Below are positions 39,663 to 48,835 of a stretch of DNA of 64,000 nucleotides, piece after piece. This stretch comes from Gammaproteobacteria bacterium (lineage in GTDB: Bacteria > Pseudomonadota > Gammaproteobacteria > Pseudomonadales > Halieaceae): contig JAUIMF010000005.1 in the NCBI GenBank assembly GCA_030433415.1, positions 28,302 to 92,301 of the forward strand, written 5' to 3'. Each line of letters starts with the position of its first letter. Position 1 is the first letter of the stretch. Both the position numbers and the translations under genes were made by a program. The notes beneath the pieces are model-generated. The model searched no databases. It was not told the DNA's origin and worked only from the letters and a program-made list of their open reading frames with translations.

Positions 39663-39691
39663 CCGCCGCATTGATTTTTTGGATGCGGCGG
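39663..39691 (+). promoter_or_regulatory. stem-loop in the long rne 5' leader
   Basis: CCGCCGCAT and ATGCGGCGG form a perfect 9-bp stem around an 11-nt loop containing six U. RNase E autoregulates through a long leader with conserved hairpins in E. coli (rne5 element), so this is a candidate for the equivalent sensor stem. The remainder of 39280-39794 has no supportable gene. Confidence 0.5.
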
Positions 39692-39794
39692 AACAACCAG
39701 ACTCTTCGATGGCGCGCTCATGTGCCATCGGCCCCTGCGTTGTTCAAGACGCCTTCTGGCACGTCAGGCTGGACCGACACAAGGTTTAGTCACT

Positions 39795-42707
39795 ATGAAG
39801 AAGATGCTTATCAACGCCACGCACCGCGAGGAAATGCGGGTGGCGCTGGTCGATGGCCAGAAACTCTACGACCTCGATATCGAAAATCGCACCCGCGTAC
39901 AGAAAAAGTCCAACATCTACGTTGGCAAGATCACTCGCGTTGAACCCAGCCTCGAAGCCGCCTTTGTGGATTTCGGCGCCGAGCGGCATGGTTTTCTGCC
40001 CCTGAAAGAAATCGCCCGCGAATACTTTTACCGCAACCCGAAAGACGTGGACGGCAAAATGTCGATCCGCGATGTGGTCAAGGAAGGCACGCGCCTGATC
40101 GTTCAGGTCGATAAAGAAGAGCGTGGCAATAAGGGCGCCGCCCTCACCACGTTCATCAGCCTGCCCGGCCGCTACATGGTGCTCATGCCCAACAACCCTC
40201 GCGCCGGCGGTATTTCACGCCGTATCGAGGGAGATGATCGCGCCGAGCTTCGCGAGGCCCTGAGTGGCCTTGAGATTCCCGACGGCATGGGTGTCATCAT
40301 CCGCACCGCCGGCGTGGGCCGCTCCGCCGAAGAGCTCCAGTGGGACCTGAACTACCTGCTGCAACTGTGGGAAGCCATCAGTAAAGAAGGCGAGGACAAC
40401 CGCTCCCCCGTGCTGTTGTACCAGGAGAGTAACGTGATCATTCGGGCGGTGCGCGATTACCTGCGCGACGACGTCGACCAGGTGCTCATCGACTCTCCCG
40501 ATGCGCACAAACAGGCGATGGACTTTGTCAGCATGGTGATGCCGAAGTACCAGCAGCGCATCCGCCTGTACGAAGACAACATTCCCCTGTTCAACCGCTT
40601 CCAGATCGAAAGTCAGATCGAATCCGCGTTCCAGCGTGAAGTGCGCCTGCCCTCGGGCGGCTCCATCGTGATTGATCCCACGGAAGCGCTGGTCTCCATC
40701 GACATCAACTCCGCCCGCGCCACCAAGGGCGCAAACATCGAAGACACCGCGCTGCAGACCAACCTCGAGGCTGCTGACGAGATTGCCCGCCAGCTGCGCC
40801 TGCGGGACATGGGCGGCCTGATCGTCATTGACTTCATCGACATGCTCGCCGCTCGCAACCAGCGCGCCGTCGAAAACCGCATGCGTGACGCGCTGGCTAT
40901 TGACCGGGCGCGCGTTCAGGTCGGTCGTATCTCACGCTTTGGCCTGCTGGAGATGTCTCGCCAGCGCCTGCGCCCCTCGCTGGGAGAAACCAGTGCCATC
41001 GTCTGCCCTCGCTGTACGGGCCAGGGCACGATTCGCGATACCAAGTCCCTGGCGCTGTCTGTGCTGCGCCTGATCGAAGAAGAAGCGATCAAGGACCGCA
41101 GCGCCGAGGTCCGCGCCATCGTTCCTGTGGATGTGGCCGCCTACCTGCTGAATGAGAAGCGAACTGCGCTTGGCGAAATCGAGAGCGTAACGAAGGTGCG
41201 CGCGCTGGTGATCCCGAACCCGAATCTGGAAACACCGCACTTTGAAGTCCAGCGCCTGCGCGATGACGAAGTCGATGGCGACGAAGAAACCAGCTACAAG
41301 GTCGATATCGCCGTACCCGATACCGATGTGATTTCAGACAGCCACAGCGCCAACATCCCCCGCCAGGAGGCGCTGGTGCAGGGTGTGGCGCCCTCGCAGC
41401 CGGCTCCCGTAGCGACCGCAGCCACGTCTGACCCTGTCAGCGAAGCGCCCGTGGCCGAGGCCCCTGCGGCTCCCGCCGCCGACGCAGCAGCGAACACCGC
41501 GCCCGATGGCCGTCCCGGTCTGGCGCAACGGCTGTGGGTAAGCTTCTTTGGATCGACGGACACCGACGCCGACGAAGCAGAAACCGCGACAGCGCTGAAA
41601 GCCGAGTCACCGGCCGAACCGGCTTCCACGGACAGCGAAACAGGCGAAGACGAGAAGCCCCGTCGCAATCGCCGCCGTCGCCGCCGTGGCGGTGCCGGGC
41701 GAAATCAGGAACGCAACGAAAACGCCGAAAGCAACGAAGCAGTCAGCGCTGACGCCGAGACCGATGAGGCGTCGCAGGACGACGCTGCCGACAGCGACGA
41801 TGGTGAAAAGCGTGAAGACGGAGGCCGTCGCCGCCGTCGTCGCCGCTCCCGTGGCGGACGCCGCAGCAACGGTGAGCGCAGTGAATCCATGGCCGATGCC
41901 GAGTCCGAAACCGACGACACGGAGCTTTCTGACAGCGACACTGACGTTGAAGCCAGTGATACGGACGAAGACGAGAACAAGCCTCGCCGCCGGCCCTCGG
42001 ACCAGCGTCGTGGTGGCCCTCGCCGCCGTCGTCGTCGCCCCGAGGCGACCGAAGCCGCCAACGAAGCTGAAAATAACGACGCGCCAGAAGCACCGGTTGC
42101 CGATGTGGCCGTCGCCGCAGGTACGGTAGCCGGTGCTGCCGCTGCGGTAGCTGTAGCGACTGCCGTTGCAGGCGACGAAGAGCCGACGCCAGCAGAGAAT
42201 GGTGGGAACGGCGCTATCGAGCCGACGGCTGATGATAGCAATGCAATGATCGACGCAACGAGTGAAGCCCAGGAAGCGATCAGTGAGATTTCTGCGCCGA
42301 TCGAAGAGGAACCGAGCGTCGAAGTCACCCAGACTGTCGCCGTTGATACGCCGGAAATCAGTTCCAGCATCGAGGCCGCCATGGGTGTGGCTCCCGTAGA
42401 GGTACCCGTAGTGGAAGCACCCGCGACTGAGGAAGTCGCCGTCGTAGACGAGCCCGCAGCGGTGGTAGAAGACACGGCGCCGCTCGAGCCGGTCGCCGCC
42501 GCACCGATGACCGTTGGCCTCACCGACGGCGGTCGTGCCGTTAACGATCCCCGCGTGGCGCCCTCACCGGTCGGTGACGTGCAGGTACAGACGATGAAGC
42601 TGAGCATGTTCCGTGAGGCGGCACCTGCGGTTGCCGCCCCTGATCGCAACGTACCGCGGGCCAGCAACGACCCACGCGGTCCGCGCAGCGACGCAGGCGC
42701 TGCCTGA
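39795..42707 (+). CDS. rne: ribonuclease E
   Basis: Endoribonuclease that organises the RNA degradosome. The start [21 protein letters not shown] at 39795 matches E. coli Rne, although the frame is open from 39720. The 970 residues comprise the RNase H-like/S1 domains, DNase I-like catalytic core ([18 protein letters not shown] here [15 protein letters not shown], and VIDFIDM), and the Zn-link CPRC (about 403-406). A disordered C-terminal half follows, with three Arg-rich RNA-binding patches (about 622, 676 and 740), long acidic/Ala-Pro stretches, and two NDPR motifs (917-920 and 958-961). The C-terminal scaffold resembles the Pseudomonas type, not the E. coli type. Confidence 0.96.
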   Translation: MKKMLINATHREEMRVALVDGQKLYDLDIENRTRVQKKSNIYVGKITRVEPSLEAAFVDFGAERHGFLPLKEIAREYFYRNPKDVDGKMSIRDVVKEGTRLIVQVDKEERGNKGAALTTFISLPGRYMVLMPNNPRAGGISRRIEGDDRAELREALSGLEIPDGMGVIIRTAGVGRSAEELQWDLNYLLQLWEAISKEGEDNRSPVLLYQESNVIIRAVRDYLRDDVDQVLIDSPDAHKQAMDFVSMVMPKYQQRIRLYEDNIPLFNRFQIESQIESAFQREVRLPSGGSIVIDPTEALVSIDINSARATKGANIEDTALQTNLEAADEIARQLRLRDMGGLIVIDFIDMLAARNQRAVENRMRDALAIDRARVQVGRISRFGLLEMSRQRLRPSLGETSAIVCPRCTGQGTIRDTKSLALSVLRLIEEEAIKDRSAEVRAIVPVDVAAYLLNEKRTALGEIESVTKVRALVIPNPNLETPHFEVQRLRDDEVDGDEETSYKVDIAVPDTDVISDSHSANIPRQEALVQGVAPSQPAPVATAATSDPVSEAPVAEAPAAPAADAAANTAPDGRPGLAQRLWVSFFGSTDTDADEAETATALKAESPAEPASTDSETGEDEKPRRNRRRRRRGGAGRNQERNENAESNEAVSADAETDEASQDDAADSDDGEKREDGGRRRRRRRSRGGRRSNGERSESMADAESETDDTELSDSDTDVEASDTDEDENKPRRRPSDQRRGGPRRRRRRPEATEAANEAENNDAPEAPVADVAVAAGTVAGAAAAVAVATAVAGDEEPTPAENGGNGAIEPTADDSNAMIDATSEAQEAISEISAPIEEEPSVEVTQTVAVDTPEISSSIEAAMGVAPVEVPVVEAPATEEVAVVDEPAAVVEDTAPLEPVAAAPMTVGLTDGGRAVNDPRVAPSPVGDVQVQTMKLSMFREAAPAVAAPDRNVPRASNDPRGPRSDAGAA

Positions 42708-42749
42708 CACGACGACGCTGTTTGCCAGCGTCACGCGCGCGATCAGATC

Positions 42750-42775
42750 AAGGCCCCGCGAGCGGGGCCTTTTTT
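42750..42775 (+). terminator. Rho-independent terminator of rne
   Basis: AGGCCCCG and CGGGGCCT pair around CGAG and are followed by a T-run. Confidence 0.92.
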
Positions 42776-42787
42776 GTGGGCGGAACG

Positions 42788-43552
42788 TCAGCGCCAGCGC
42801 CAGGCCAGACCAATACCGGCAAACCAGACGTCGTGCTCCACGTCATAGGCGGCGTTGATGTCCCATTGCAGGTCTCGGCCCACCGCGACGGTGACGCCCG
42901 CCTCGGCCCAATGCTGGTCACTTTCGCCGTAGTACCCCGCGTAACCCCCGTAGACCGCCACATCCTCATTCACGCCGAGCGAGAGCGTCGGTAAAAAGGA
43001 AAATACGGAATCACCGCCACCCACGGGAGCTGCCGCGCCGACGTTAACCGTAAAATCCAGGGCCTTCGAGAACGAGGTTTCACCAGCGAGCGTGGCGTAT
43101 CCGTTGAGTTCTTCGTTGGTGACCGCATCACTACCGGTGGGGAAGCTGATGCCAGCGATGAGCGCCCAGGACCAGTGTTCCGTTTCAGACAGGGGCAACT
43201 TGATGCCCAATCCAAAATCTGTGTATTGCGTGTCTTCACCATCAATGGAAAAAACCGGCGATGGCAAGGCCAGACGCAGTTCGTAGTCCGCAAGGCCGAC
43301 GCGAAGCAGTGTGGACGCCTCGCCAATGCGCTGCGGGCCGGTATCGACGAGCGACGTACCCAGTTCAAGCAGCCATACGTCAGGCGCGATGGTCCAGGCG
43401 CCGTCACCGAGTCCCGGTCGATCGGCGATCAGGCGCTCCGCCTCGACCCGTTCGCCACCTCCATACACTGTACCTGCCGCGCACAAGAGAACCGCTGTGG
43501 CAAACGCGAGTGAGGGCTTGAACGCATACGTTGCATCAATGTGGTCATTCAT
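42788..43552 (-). CDS. putative outer-membrane beta-barrel, MetA-pathway/transporter-like
   Basis: A 254-residue protein with an N-terminal hydrophobic segment (residues about 15-32) that looks like an export signal. A pattern of alternating hydrophobic/aromatic strands follows, ending with aromatic residues (WFAGIGLAWRWR), typical of outer-membrane barrels. The content resembles the 'putative MetA-pathway of phenol degradation' transporter family, e.g. ADRPGLGDG near residue 43 and ISFPTG about 147. The cargo is unknown. It sits convergent with rne and beside tRNA-Ser. Confidence 0.65.
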   Translation of the reverse strand: MNDHIDATYAFKPSLAFATAVLLCAAGTVYGGGERVEAERLIADRPGLGDGAWTIAPDVWLLELGTSLVDTGPQRIGEASTLLRVGLADYELRLALPSPVFSIDGEDTQYTDFGLGIKLPLSETEHWSWALIAGISFPTGSDAVTNEELNGYATLAGETSFSKALDFTVNVGAAAPVGGGDSVFSFLPTLSLGVNEDVAVYGGYAGYYGESDQHWAEAGVTVAVGRDLQWDINAAYDVEHDVWFAGIGLAWRWR

Positions 43553-43627
43553 CGCGGGTAATCGCCGGTATTTTGCGCAGTCAGCTTAATTGGGCCGTGT
43601 GGATGAGGTCAAAGTGCAAGGAATCCA

Positions 43628-43655
43628 TTGCACCCACGCTCGCGGCCCGTATAAT
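43628..43655 (+). promoter_or_regulatory. promoter of tRNA-Ser
   Basis: TTGCAC (43628-43633), 16-bp spacer, perfect TATAAT (43650-43655). The mature tRNA begins 25 nt later. Confidence 0.8.
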
Positions 43656-43679
43656 CGCGGTTCCCGCAAAGCGGGACAC

Positions 43680-43767
43680 GGTGGGCTGGCTGAGTGGTCG
43701 AAAGCGGCGGTCTTGAAAACCGTTGAACCGAGAGGTTCCCGGGGTTCGAATCCCTGGCCCACCGCCA
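43680..43767 (+). tRNA. tRNA-Ser (anticodon UGA)
   Basis: An 88-nt class II tRNA with encoded CCA. Acceptor GGTGGGC pairs with GCCCACC, the discriminator is G, the anticodon loop is CTTGAAA (TGA), there is a long variable arm, and the T-loop is TTCGAAT. Confidence 0.97.
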
Positions 43768-43776
43768 TACAAGAAA

Positions 43777-43811
43777 ACAGAAAACGCCCCTCGTGGGCGT
43801 TTTCTGTTTTT
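43777..43811. terminator. bidirectional terminator after tRNA-Ser
   Basis: ACAGAAAACGCCC and GGGCGTTTTCTGT form a 13-bp stem with a 5-nt loop. The T-run and A-rich flanks serve both tRNA-Ser and the convergent nucleoside hydrolase gene. Confidence 0.9.
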
Positions 43812-43812
43812 A

Positions 43813-44799
43813 TCAACGGCGAGTAGCAAAAACCGAAAAATACGCCGAGAAAAACGCATCTGGATCAACGCCACTCGCCACGCGTATATCGCTCCCCGGT
43901 ATGGGACTGAAACGGGTGACGCCACGGTGATCACCGGGCTCCAGGTCCACGTCGATGAGTCCACGCCGGTGGGTCGCGACCGTCGGGTCAAATATTGACA
44001 CCGCTGCAAGCGGGTCATGAAAGTGCAGTAACTCCCGCTCTTCGAACCAGACAGCGGACCAGTCAAGCACCCGCTCAAGCAGAGGATCACCACGAAAACG
44101 CTCCGCTACCTTCGCCGGCGTCATGCTCAGGCGCCAGGTAATATCCAGGCCGAAGCAGGTGGTGCGTATTTCCGGCGACGACAGAACCTGATACGCGGCG
44201 TCGGGATCAACGATGGCGTTCCACTCCGTGGGGCCCCAGGGGGTGGGATAATCCGAGTACTTACCTCCCATCCATACCAGTGAATCAAGCAGTGCCGGCA
44301 CGTCGGGGTAGCGAGTGAAGAGCAATGCAATATTGGTCAGAGGGCCCACGGCCAGCAACGTGACCTCGCCCGGGTTTGCCCGAATGGTATCTGCAAGAAA
44401 CTCAATCGCACTGTTCTCGGGGAATTCACGCCTTGGCCCCTCGAGCCGGCGTGTTTGTGGCGCTTCGGGCTGCATCTGCTCGATCTTCAGCGGCTGTTCT
44501 TCCCCTGGGTAGATAGGAACCTCAACACCCGCCAGATCACACAACGAGGCTGCGAGAGCGGCGCGCCCCTGACTGTCACCGGTCACCGTCGTGATCCCCA
44601 GCAGCTCACAGTGAGGCTGGCGCAACAGATAGGCCAGCGCCACCGCGTCGTCGATATCGCTACCAATATCCGTATCGAACAGAACCTTGCGCCGGGACGT
44701 GGTTGCAGAAAGCTCCATCGCCCCGAGTCCGGCCAACCCAAGACCTGCGCCGATGGAACCTGCGACAAAACGCCGTCGGCTAACAGAATCCACTTTCAT
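43813..44799 (-). CDS. Tat-exported inosine/uridine-preferring nucleoside hydrolase
   Basis: Hydrolyses ribonucleosides to base and ribose. The 328-residue form starts MKVDSV with a twin-arginine signal (SRRRFVAGSIGAGLG, then hydrophobic) and the calcium-site motif DTDIGSDIDDA (about 42-52). GITTVTGD and AVGPLTNIALL are further family motifs. AAGGAG 7 nt upstream supports 44799; another AAGGAG precedes an in-frame ATG at 44835, which would lengthen the signal region. Export of this family is unusual and suggests periplasmic salvage of nucleosides. Specificity is not known. Confidence 0.88.
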   Translation of the reverse strand: MKVDSVSRRRFVAGSIGAGLGLAGLGAMELSATTSRRKVLFDTDIGSDIDDAVALAYLLRQPHCELLGITTVTGDSQGRAALAASLCDLAGVEVPIYPGEEQPLKIEQMQPEAPQTRRLEGPRREFPENSAIEFLADTIRANPGEVTLLAVGPLTNIALLFTRYPDVPALLDSLVWMGGKYSDYPTPWGPTEWNAIVDPDAAYQVLSSPEIRTTCFGLDITWRLSMTPAKVAERFRGDPLLERVLDWSAVWFEERELLHFHDPLAAVSIFDPTVATHRRGLIDVDLEPGDHRGVTRFSPIPGSDIRVASGVDPDAFFSAYFSVFATRR

Positions 44800-45028
44800 A
44801 CCGCCGCTCCTTACGAAAATTTGTTCCGCTGCCATATGAAGCTCCTTGTGAAGGTAATCTGCAGACCAAAACACATTGCTGATTTATTGGCCTGAGAAGT
44901 GTCGGGTTTTTTTACACATGATGGCCGTAAAAACAACATGCAGCGCCTAACTCGTTGATTATCTTGCACTGGAACACAAATTGCATGCTCACTCGACCCA
45001 CAAGTGAGTTGCTCAGGGAGCACACGTC

Positions 45029-45886
45029 ATGATATCCACCCAAACCAAACTCGGTAACACTCTGCTCAGCGGCCTCGCCGGCCTGGCGATGGCCTTGGCA
45101 GCAGGTAGTTCACAGGCTTACGTTATCGGAGGCCCAACTGACACTGGCAGCAGCTTCTACGGTTGGACTGGCGGCGCCAATGCGGACCTGCGGACCGCGC
45201 TGGAAAACCCGACATTCTTCGGCCCAGGCGGCGTCATCGAAGAGTCGGTGACTACGACAGACATCAGCTTTCCGAGCGCAGACCCATTCGCCGGGGTTGA
45301 CGGCTTCATTTCTCCCTGGTGGTTCGAGAGCGTCTCAGGTCCCTACGAGCAGGCAGTTGTCGACTTTTTCCTGGGTGGTGGAGACCTTTGGCTGCTGCAG
45401 GACAGCCAGAACGAGGACGGCATAGGTGAACTGCTGGGCGTTCCGACGGTTGGTCAAACGGCAATCACGCCCGTCAATGGCACCGCTCCGCTGTTCGATG
45501 GACCGTTTGGCGTGGCCAACAACGTACAACAGGGTGGCGGTCTGGAAGGCTTTGTTTCAGAGCAGGATGTACTGGACGCGAACGGAACCGTCATTGGCCG
45601 CAACACTGAGAATCAGGTTATCGCCGCATTCTGGGGCGCAGGTCAATACGCTCCGGGAGCAGGCGCTCTAATCATCGTACCTGACATCGACATGTTCACC
45701 ACGCTGGCGACCTTTGGCCCCGAACTGACCGATCTGGACGACAACGCCCGCTTTGCCCTCAACGCCTTCGCGTTCCTCGCGACTTCCGATGCGCCAATCG
45801 ACGAGGGTGGGAACCCCGTTCCGCTGCCCGGAACCCTGGCGCTTATCGCACTGGGTCTGCTCACTCTGAGAAAGCGACAGCGGTAA
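45029..45886 (+). CDS. secreted protein with PEP-CTERM-like sorting tail
   Basis: A 285-residue protein of unrecognised function. It starts with a signal peptide (cleavage likely after GSSQA, residue 30). The low-charge Gly/Asp/Phe-rich body is about 220 residues. It ends with PVPLPGTLALIALGLLTLRKRQR by position (residues 263-285): a PLPGT motif, a short membrane helix and a basic tail, the layout of PEP-CTERM/exosortase substrates of the VPLPGTL variety. No exosortase is encoded in the window. GGGAG precedes the ATG and a small CTCACT/AGTGAG hairpin lies in the leader. The body may be a surface or exopolysaccharide-associated domain. Confidence 0.8.
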   Translation: MISTQTKLGNTLLSGLAGLAMALAAGSSQAYVIGGPTDTGSSFYGWTGGANADLRTALENPTFFGPGGVIEESVTTTDISFPSADPFAGVDGFISPWWFESVSGPYEQAVVDFFLGGGDLWLLQDSQNEDGIGELLGVPTVGQTAITPVNGTAPLFDGPFGVANNVQQGGGLEGFVSEQDVLDANGTVIGRNTENQVIAAFWGAGQYAPGAGALIIVPDIDMFTTLATFGPELTDLDDNARFALNAFAFLATSDAPIDEGGNPVPLPGTLALIALGLLTLRKRQR

Positions 45887-45916
45887 CGCTGCGCTTCATT
45901 GTCCGCTATAGCAAGT

Positions 45917-45940
45917 AAGCCCGCTTCGGCGGGCTTTTTT
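45917..45940 (+). terminator. terminator after the PEP-CTERM-like gene
   Basis: AAGCCCGC, TTCG tetraloop, GCGGGCTT, T-run. Confidence 0.93.
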
Positions 45941-45966
45941 GTGTCTACGCGCTTGTGCACCGGCGC

Positions 45967-46725
45967 TTAAACCAGCGTGAAGCCCCCATCCATCACCAGC
46001 TCCGCGCCCGTCATGAAGCGGGAGTCATCGCTGGCGAGAAACACGATACCGGCAGCGATGTCGGTGGGCTGGCCCAGAAAACCAATGGGATGCTGTGCCA
46101 CCAGTCCCGCCATCATGGCGTCGGGGTCATCCTGTTTGGCCACCCAGTCTTCCATCTGCGTGGTGAGGATATACCCCGGATGCATGGAATTACAGCGAAT
46201 ACCGTAGCCCTGCTGGGCACACTGCAGCGCAACGGATTTGGTCAGCAAGCGCACGCCACCTTTTGCCGCGCTGTAGGAAGCCGCGTGGGCCGCCGCGCGA
46301 ATGCCGTGGATTGAAGAAACATTGATGATGCTCCCGCCCCGGCCCTTCATGAGTTCCATGGCGAGCTTGCAGCCGATAAACACGCTGTCCAAATTAAGGC
46401 GAAGGGATTCACGAAAATCATCGAAGCTGATGTCTTCGATGCTGCCGGCCCCCGCACCGCCGGCATTGTTCACCAGCACATCGAGCTGCCCGTAGCGCGC
46501 CATGACCTCGCCCAACACTGAGGACCAGGCGGCTTCGTCACGTACATCAAGTTCTGCGGCCATGGCGTTCTCGCCCAGCTCCCCGGCCAGGGCCTGGCTG
46601 CGCTGCAGGTCAATATCGGTGATAACAACCGATGCGCCTTCCGCCGCCAATGCACGGCAGGACGCCTCGCCGATTCCATCCGCGCCACCGGTGACCAGCG
46701 CGACGTTGCCCTTAAGCTTGCTCAT
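45967..46725 (-). CDS. short-chain dehydrogenase/reductase (SDR), TetR-Rieske operon
   Basis: A 252-residue classical SDR: TGGADGIG cofactor motif (about 13-20), acidic D at VITDID suggesting NAD(H) preference, NNAG, catalytic Ser in NVSSIHG, and Tyr-x-x-x-Lys in SYSAAKGG (about 155). It is the distal gene of TetR-Rieske oxygenase-SnoaL-like-SDR on the minus strand, 82 bp after the SnoaL-like gene. It probably oxidises an alcohol or diol produced by the oxygenase. The substrate is inferred only from context. Confidence 0.85.
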   Translation of the reverse strand: MSKLKGNVALVTGGADGIGEASCRALAAEGASVVITDIDLQRSQALAGELGENAMAAELDVRDEAAWSSVLGEVMARYGQLDVLVNNAGGAGAGSIEDISFDDFRESLRLNLDSVFIGCKLAMELMKGRGGSIINVSSIHGIRAAAHAASYSAAKGGVRLLTKSVALQCAQQGYGIRCNSMHPGYILTTQMEDWVAKQDDPDAMMAGLVAQHPIGFLGQPTDIAAGIVFLASDDSRFMTGAELVMDGGFTLV

Positions 46726-46807
46726 TTATCTGCCTTATTCGTTGGAGTATTGGGGTGAGCCGGATGAGAGTTCCGGCTCTGTACGGACACTTGCTACCGA
46801 CCCTGGT

Positions 46808-47359
46808 TTACGGCTTGGGGGTGACCTCGCCCGAGACTTTTTCGAGATGCATCTCGTAGATCTGCCAGCCACCCTTTTCGGTGTACCGCAGCTTATCGTG
46901 GTAGGTGCCGATGAAAATATCGAGTACGCGATCCGGGTCTGAATGCCAGGCCTGCAGATAGCTGGTCATGGTCGCATGACCGCCCTGCTCGCTGCCCGGC
47001 ATCGACTCAATCTGTACCCGCTGGGTCCCGATCAGGTGTTGCGTGGCGTCAAATACCTTCAGCGCGCCGGCGGCCACATCCACCCACTCATCGGGCCCTA
47101 CGGCACGGAACGGCGGTGTGTCACCATTGCTGGCAGAAATCTTGACGTCCGCGGTGAAAATACGGCGGTAGATCGCCCTGCCCTTTTCGACATTCTCGGG
47201 CACATTCGTGCCGATAAGATCCGTCGCAAAAGCATAGTCTCGACGAAGATTCTCGATTTGCAGCGTCGCGACCATCCGCGCGACGTCATCATCAGCGGAC
47301 GCCGCGACGGGCAGGCAGAGCAGGCTCAATAGAGCCATCACGTAGGCAAACTGCTTCAT
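46808..47359 (-). CDS. exported SnoaL/NTF2-like protein
   Basis: A 183-residue protein with a signal peptide (cleavage after ASA, about residue 22). An NTF2-like cone follows: MVATLQIENLRRDYAFATD near the start, an aromatic-rich beta sheet, and a GWQIYEMHLEK strand at the end. The family contains isomerases, dehydratases such as bile-acid 7-alpha-dehydratase, and small-molecule binders. ATGA overlap with the Rieske oxygenase stop indicates coupling. A periplasmic partner of a cytosolic oxygenase operon is unusual. It may be a binding or isomerising protein for the incoming compound. Confidence 0.75.
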   Translation of the reverse strand: MKQFAYVMALLSLLCLPVAASADDDVARMVATLQIENLRRDYAFATDLIGTNVPENVEKGRAIYRRIFTADVKISASNGDTPPFRAVGPDEWVDVAAGALKVFDATQHLIGTQRVQIESMPGSEQGGHATMTSYLQAWHSDPDRVLDIFIGTYHDKLRYTEKGGWQIYEMHLEKVSGEVTPKP

Positions 47360-48738
47360 GCTGCGGGCCCGCCTTTTCTGCCTTCGAGATAATCGTTGAG
47401 CGTCTCGTGGAAGTAACGAACCCGAGCTTCCTGGTCCGCCAGGTAGTAGTCATCAAAGCCCATGGACTCCCAGCCGTTCTGCTGGGCTTCGGCGAGCATC
47501 ATGTCCTGCCAGACGATCGCGTCGATGATTTCAGGCACTCCCCGGCCACCGTCGAAGTCCACGGTTTCTTCTTCGCACTCCACCACGGGGTAGAAATCCC
47601 GGGTCATGATGCCATGGGCTTCTTTTTGCCCCTCTACGGGGAACGCCATGCACCATAGGTCAAAGGTGCACTTGGTGGGGTCCTTCGGATCCGGCTCAGT
47701 GCGGAAAAAAATGAGATTGTCTGGCAGGAACGAAATGGTGACGTTGGGGAAGAACACCGTATGGGGGCTGTCCGTGAGTTCCTCGTCGTTCATATGCTCG
47801 TAGTGAACATAGCCCCGCTCCTTCCACAGGCGGCGCTTGGCCTCCTTGAGGTCCATCCAGCCCTTGATGGCCTTTTCTTCAAAGCTCGCGTAGCTGTCTG
47901 GATCAATGTCCCACTGACGCAGAATGTCATCAAAGGGGTGCGGCTCTCCTTCCGGCAGACGGTCGCGCAGGCTGGGGCGCATGGGTTGCACGGTACGGCC
48001 ATGGCCGTTTGGCCAGATCTCAGAGCGCGCGCTCCAGTAGTCCTGGTCAATCCACGGCGGTACCTGGGGGTGGGCCGTGCGGGTGTGGTAGGACTCGCTG
48101 AAGTTTACGGACGCAAATTTCCAGTTGGTATTGAGTCGGATTTTTCTGGCGAAGATTCGTACCGCGGTATCCATGGGATAGTTCTTGTACACCTCGGGCA
48201 TCGGGTGCAGGTATTCCATGAGCCCGGGACTGTCATCGCTGAAGGAATACCAGACAAAACCACCCCAGGTATCGCAGCGCAGTTCCTTGAGCGTGAGCTT
48301 GCCGCAGGGATTTCCCTGCGAGAAATTTTCCGGGTCATGCACCGACTTGAGCGCGCCATCCAGGCCCCAGACCCAACCATGATAGGGGCAGTGAAATTCG
48401 TTGACCGACGAGCTCTGGTCTACCAGGCGCAGGGCGCGATGCTGGCAGACGTTGTAGAACGCGCGAATGGAGCCGTCCTCCTGTTTCACGCACATCACGG
48501 ACTGATTCATGAAGTCGTGAACCACGAAGTCACCGGGCTCCTGAAGATCCACCAGACGCCCCGCCACATGCCAGATCTTGGTCCACATGTGGTCCCATTC
48601 TTTCTGCATGAACTCACGAGAGTAGTAGCGGTCGCCGGAGACCCTGTCTCCGCGCAACAGGCTCGGATCGCGGCCATCCATGGTTTCAGGATGGACGGGA
48701 ATATCGAGTACGGGGATTTCCAGTGCGGGTTTGTTCAT
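47356..48738 (-). CDS. Rieske ring-hydroxylating oxygenase alpha subunit (1)
   Basis: A 460-residue terminal oxygenase. The Rieske 2Fe-2S ligands are Cys98, His100, Cys117 and His120 (CQHRAL and CPYHGW). The mononuclear iron site NFSESYHTRTAHPQ follows near residue 211, with a later acidic ligand. It is preceded by tetR on the same strand and followed by SnoaL-like and SDR genes. No beta subunit is encoded, so a homo-oligomeric type is likely. The ferredoxin could be the Rieske protein at 58977. The substrate is probably an aromatic, terpenoid or steroid ring. Confidence 0.92.
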   Translation of the reverse strand: MNKPALEIPVLDIPVHPETMDGRDPSLLRGDRVSGDRYYSREFMQKEWDHMWTKIWHVAGRLVDLQEPGDFVVHDFMNQSVMCVKQEDGSIRAFYNVCQHRALRLVDQSSSVNEFHCPYHGWVWGLDGALKSVHDPENFSQGNPCGKLTLKELRCDTWGGFVWYSFSDDSPGLMEYLHPMPEVYKNYPMDTAVRIFARKIRLNTNWKFASVNFSESYHTRTAHPQVPPWIDQDYWSARSEIWPNGHGRTVQPMRPSLRDRLPEGEPHPFDDILRQWDIDPDSYASFEEKAIKGWMDLKEAKRRLWKERGYVHYEHMNDEELTDSPHTVFFPNVTISFLPDNLIFFRTEPDPKDPTKCTFDLWCMAFPVEGQKEAHGIMTRDFYPVVECEEETVDFDGGRGVPEIIDAIVWQDMMLAEAQQNGWESMGFDDYYLADQEARVRYFHETLNDYLEGRKGGPAA

Positions 48739-48777
48739 TGTGTTGATGCCTATGATAATTATTCGTGTAGCATCGCC

Positions 48778-48806
48778 ATACTAGAACGGCATTTTAGTTA
48801 ATTCAA
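48778..48806 (-). promoter_or_regulatory. promoter of the Rieske oxygenase (1) operon
   Basis: On the minus strand TTGAAT (48801-48806), 17-bp spacer, TAGTAT (48778-48783). A GTTAATT element covers the -35 edge and resembles the palindrome GTTTAATTAAAC beyond tetR at 49618. Confidence 0.65.
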
Positions 48807-48835
48807 GATGCTTCTTTAGGATCGCTAAGCCCTTA

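Noticed and set aside
39720..39794. Longer N-terminus of RNase E
   Set aside because: The conserved family start MKKMLINAT is at 39795; the upstream codons lie in the leader.
43680..43767. Integration site (att) at tRNA-Ser for a genomic island
   Set aside because: No integrase and no direct repeat of the tRNA 3' end seen downstream in the window.
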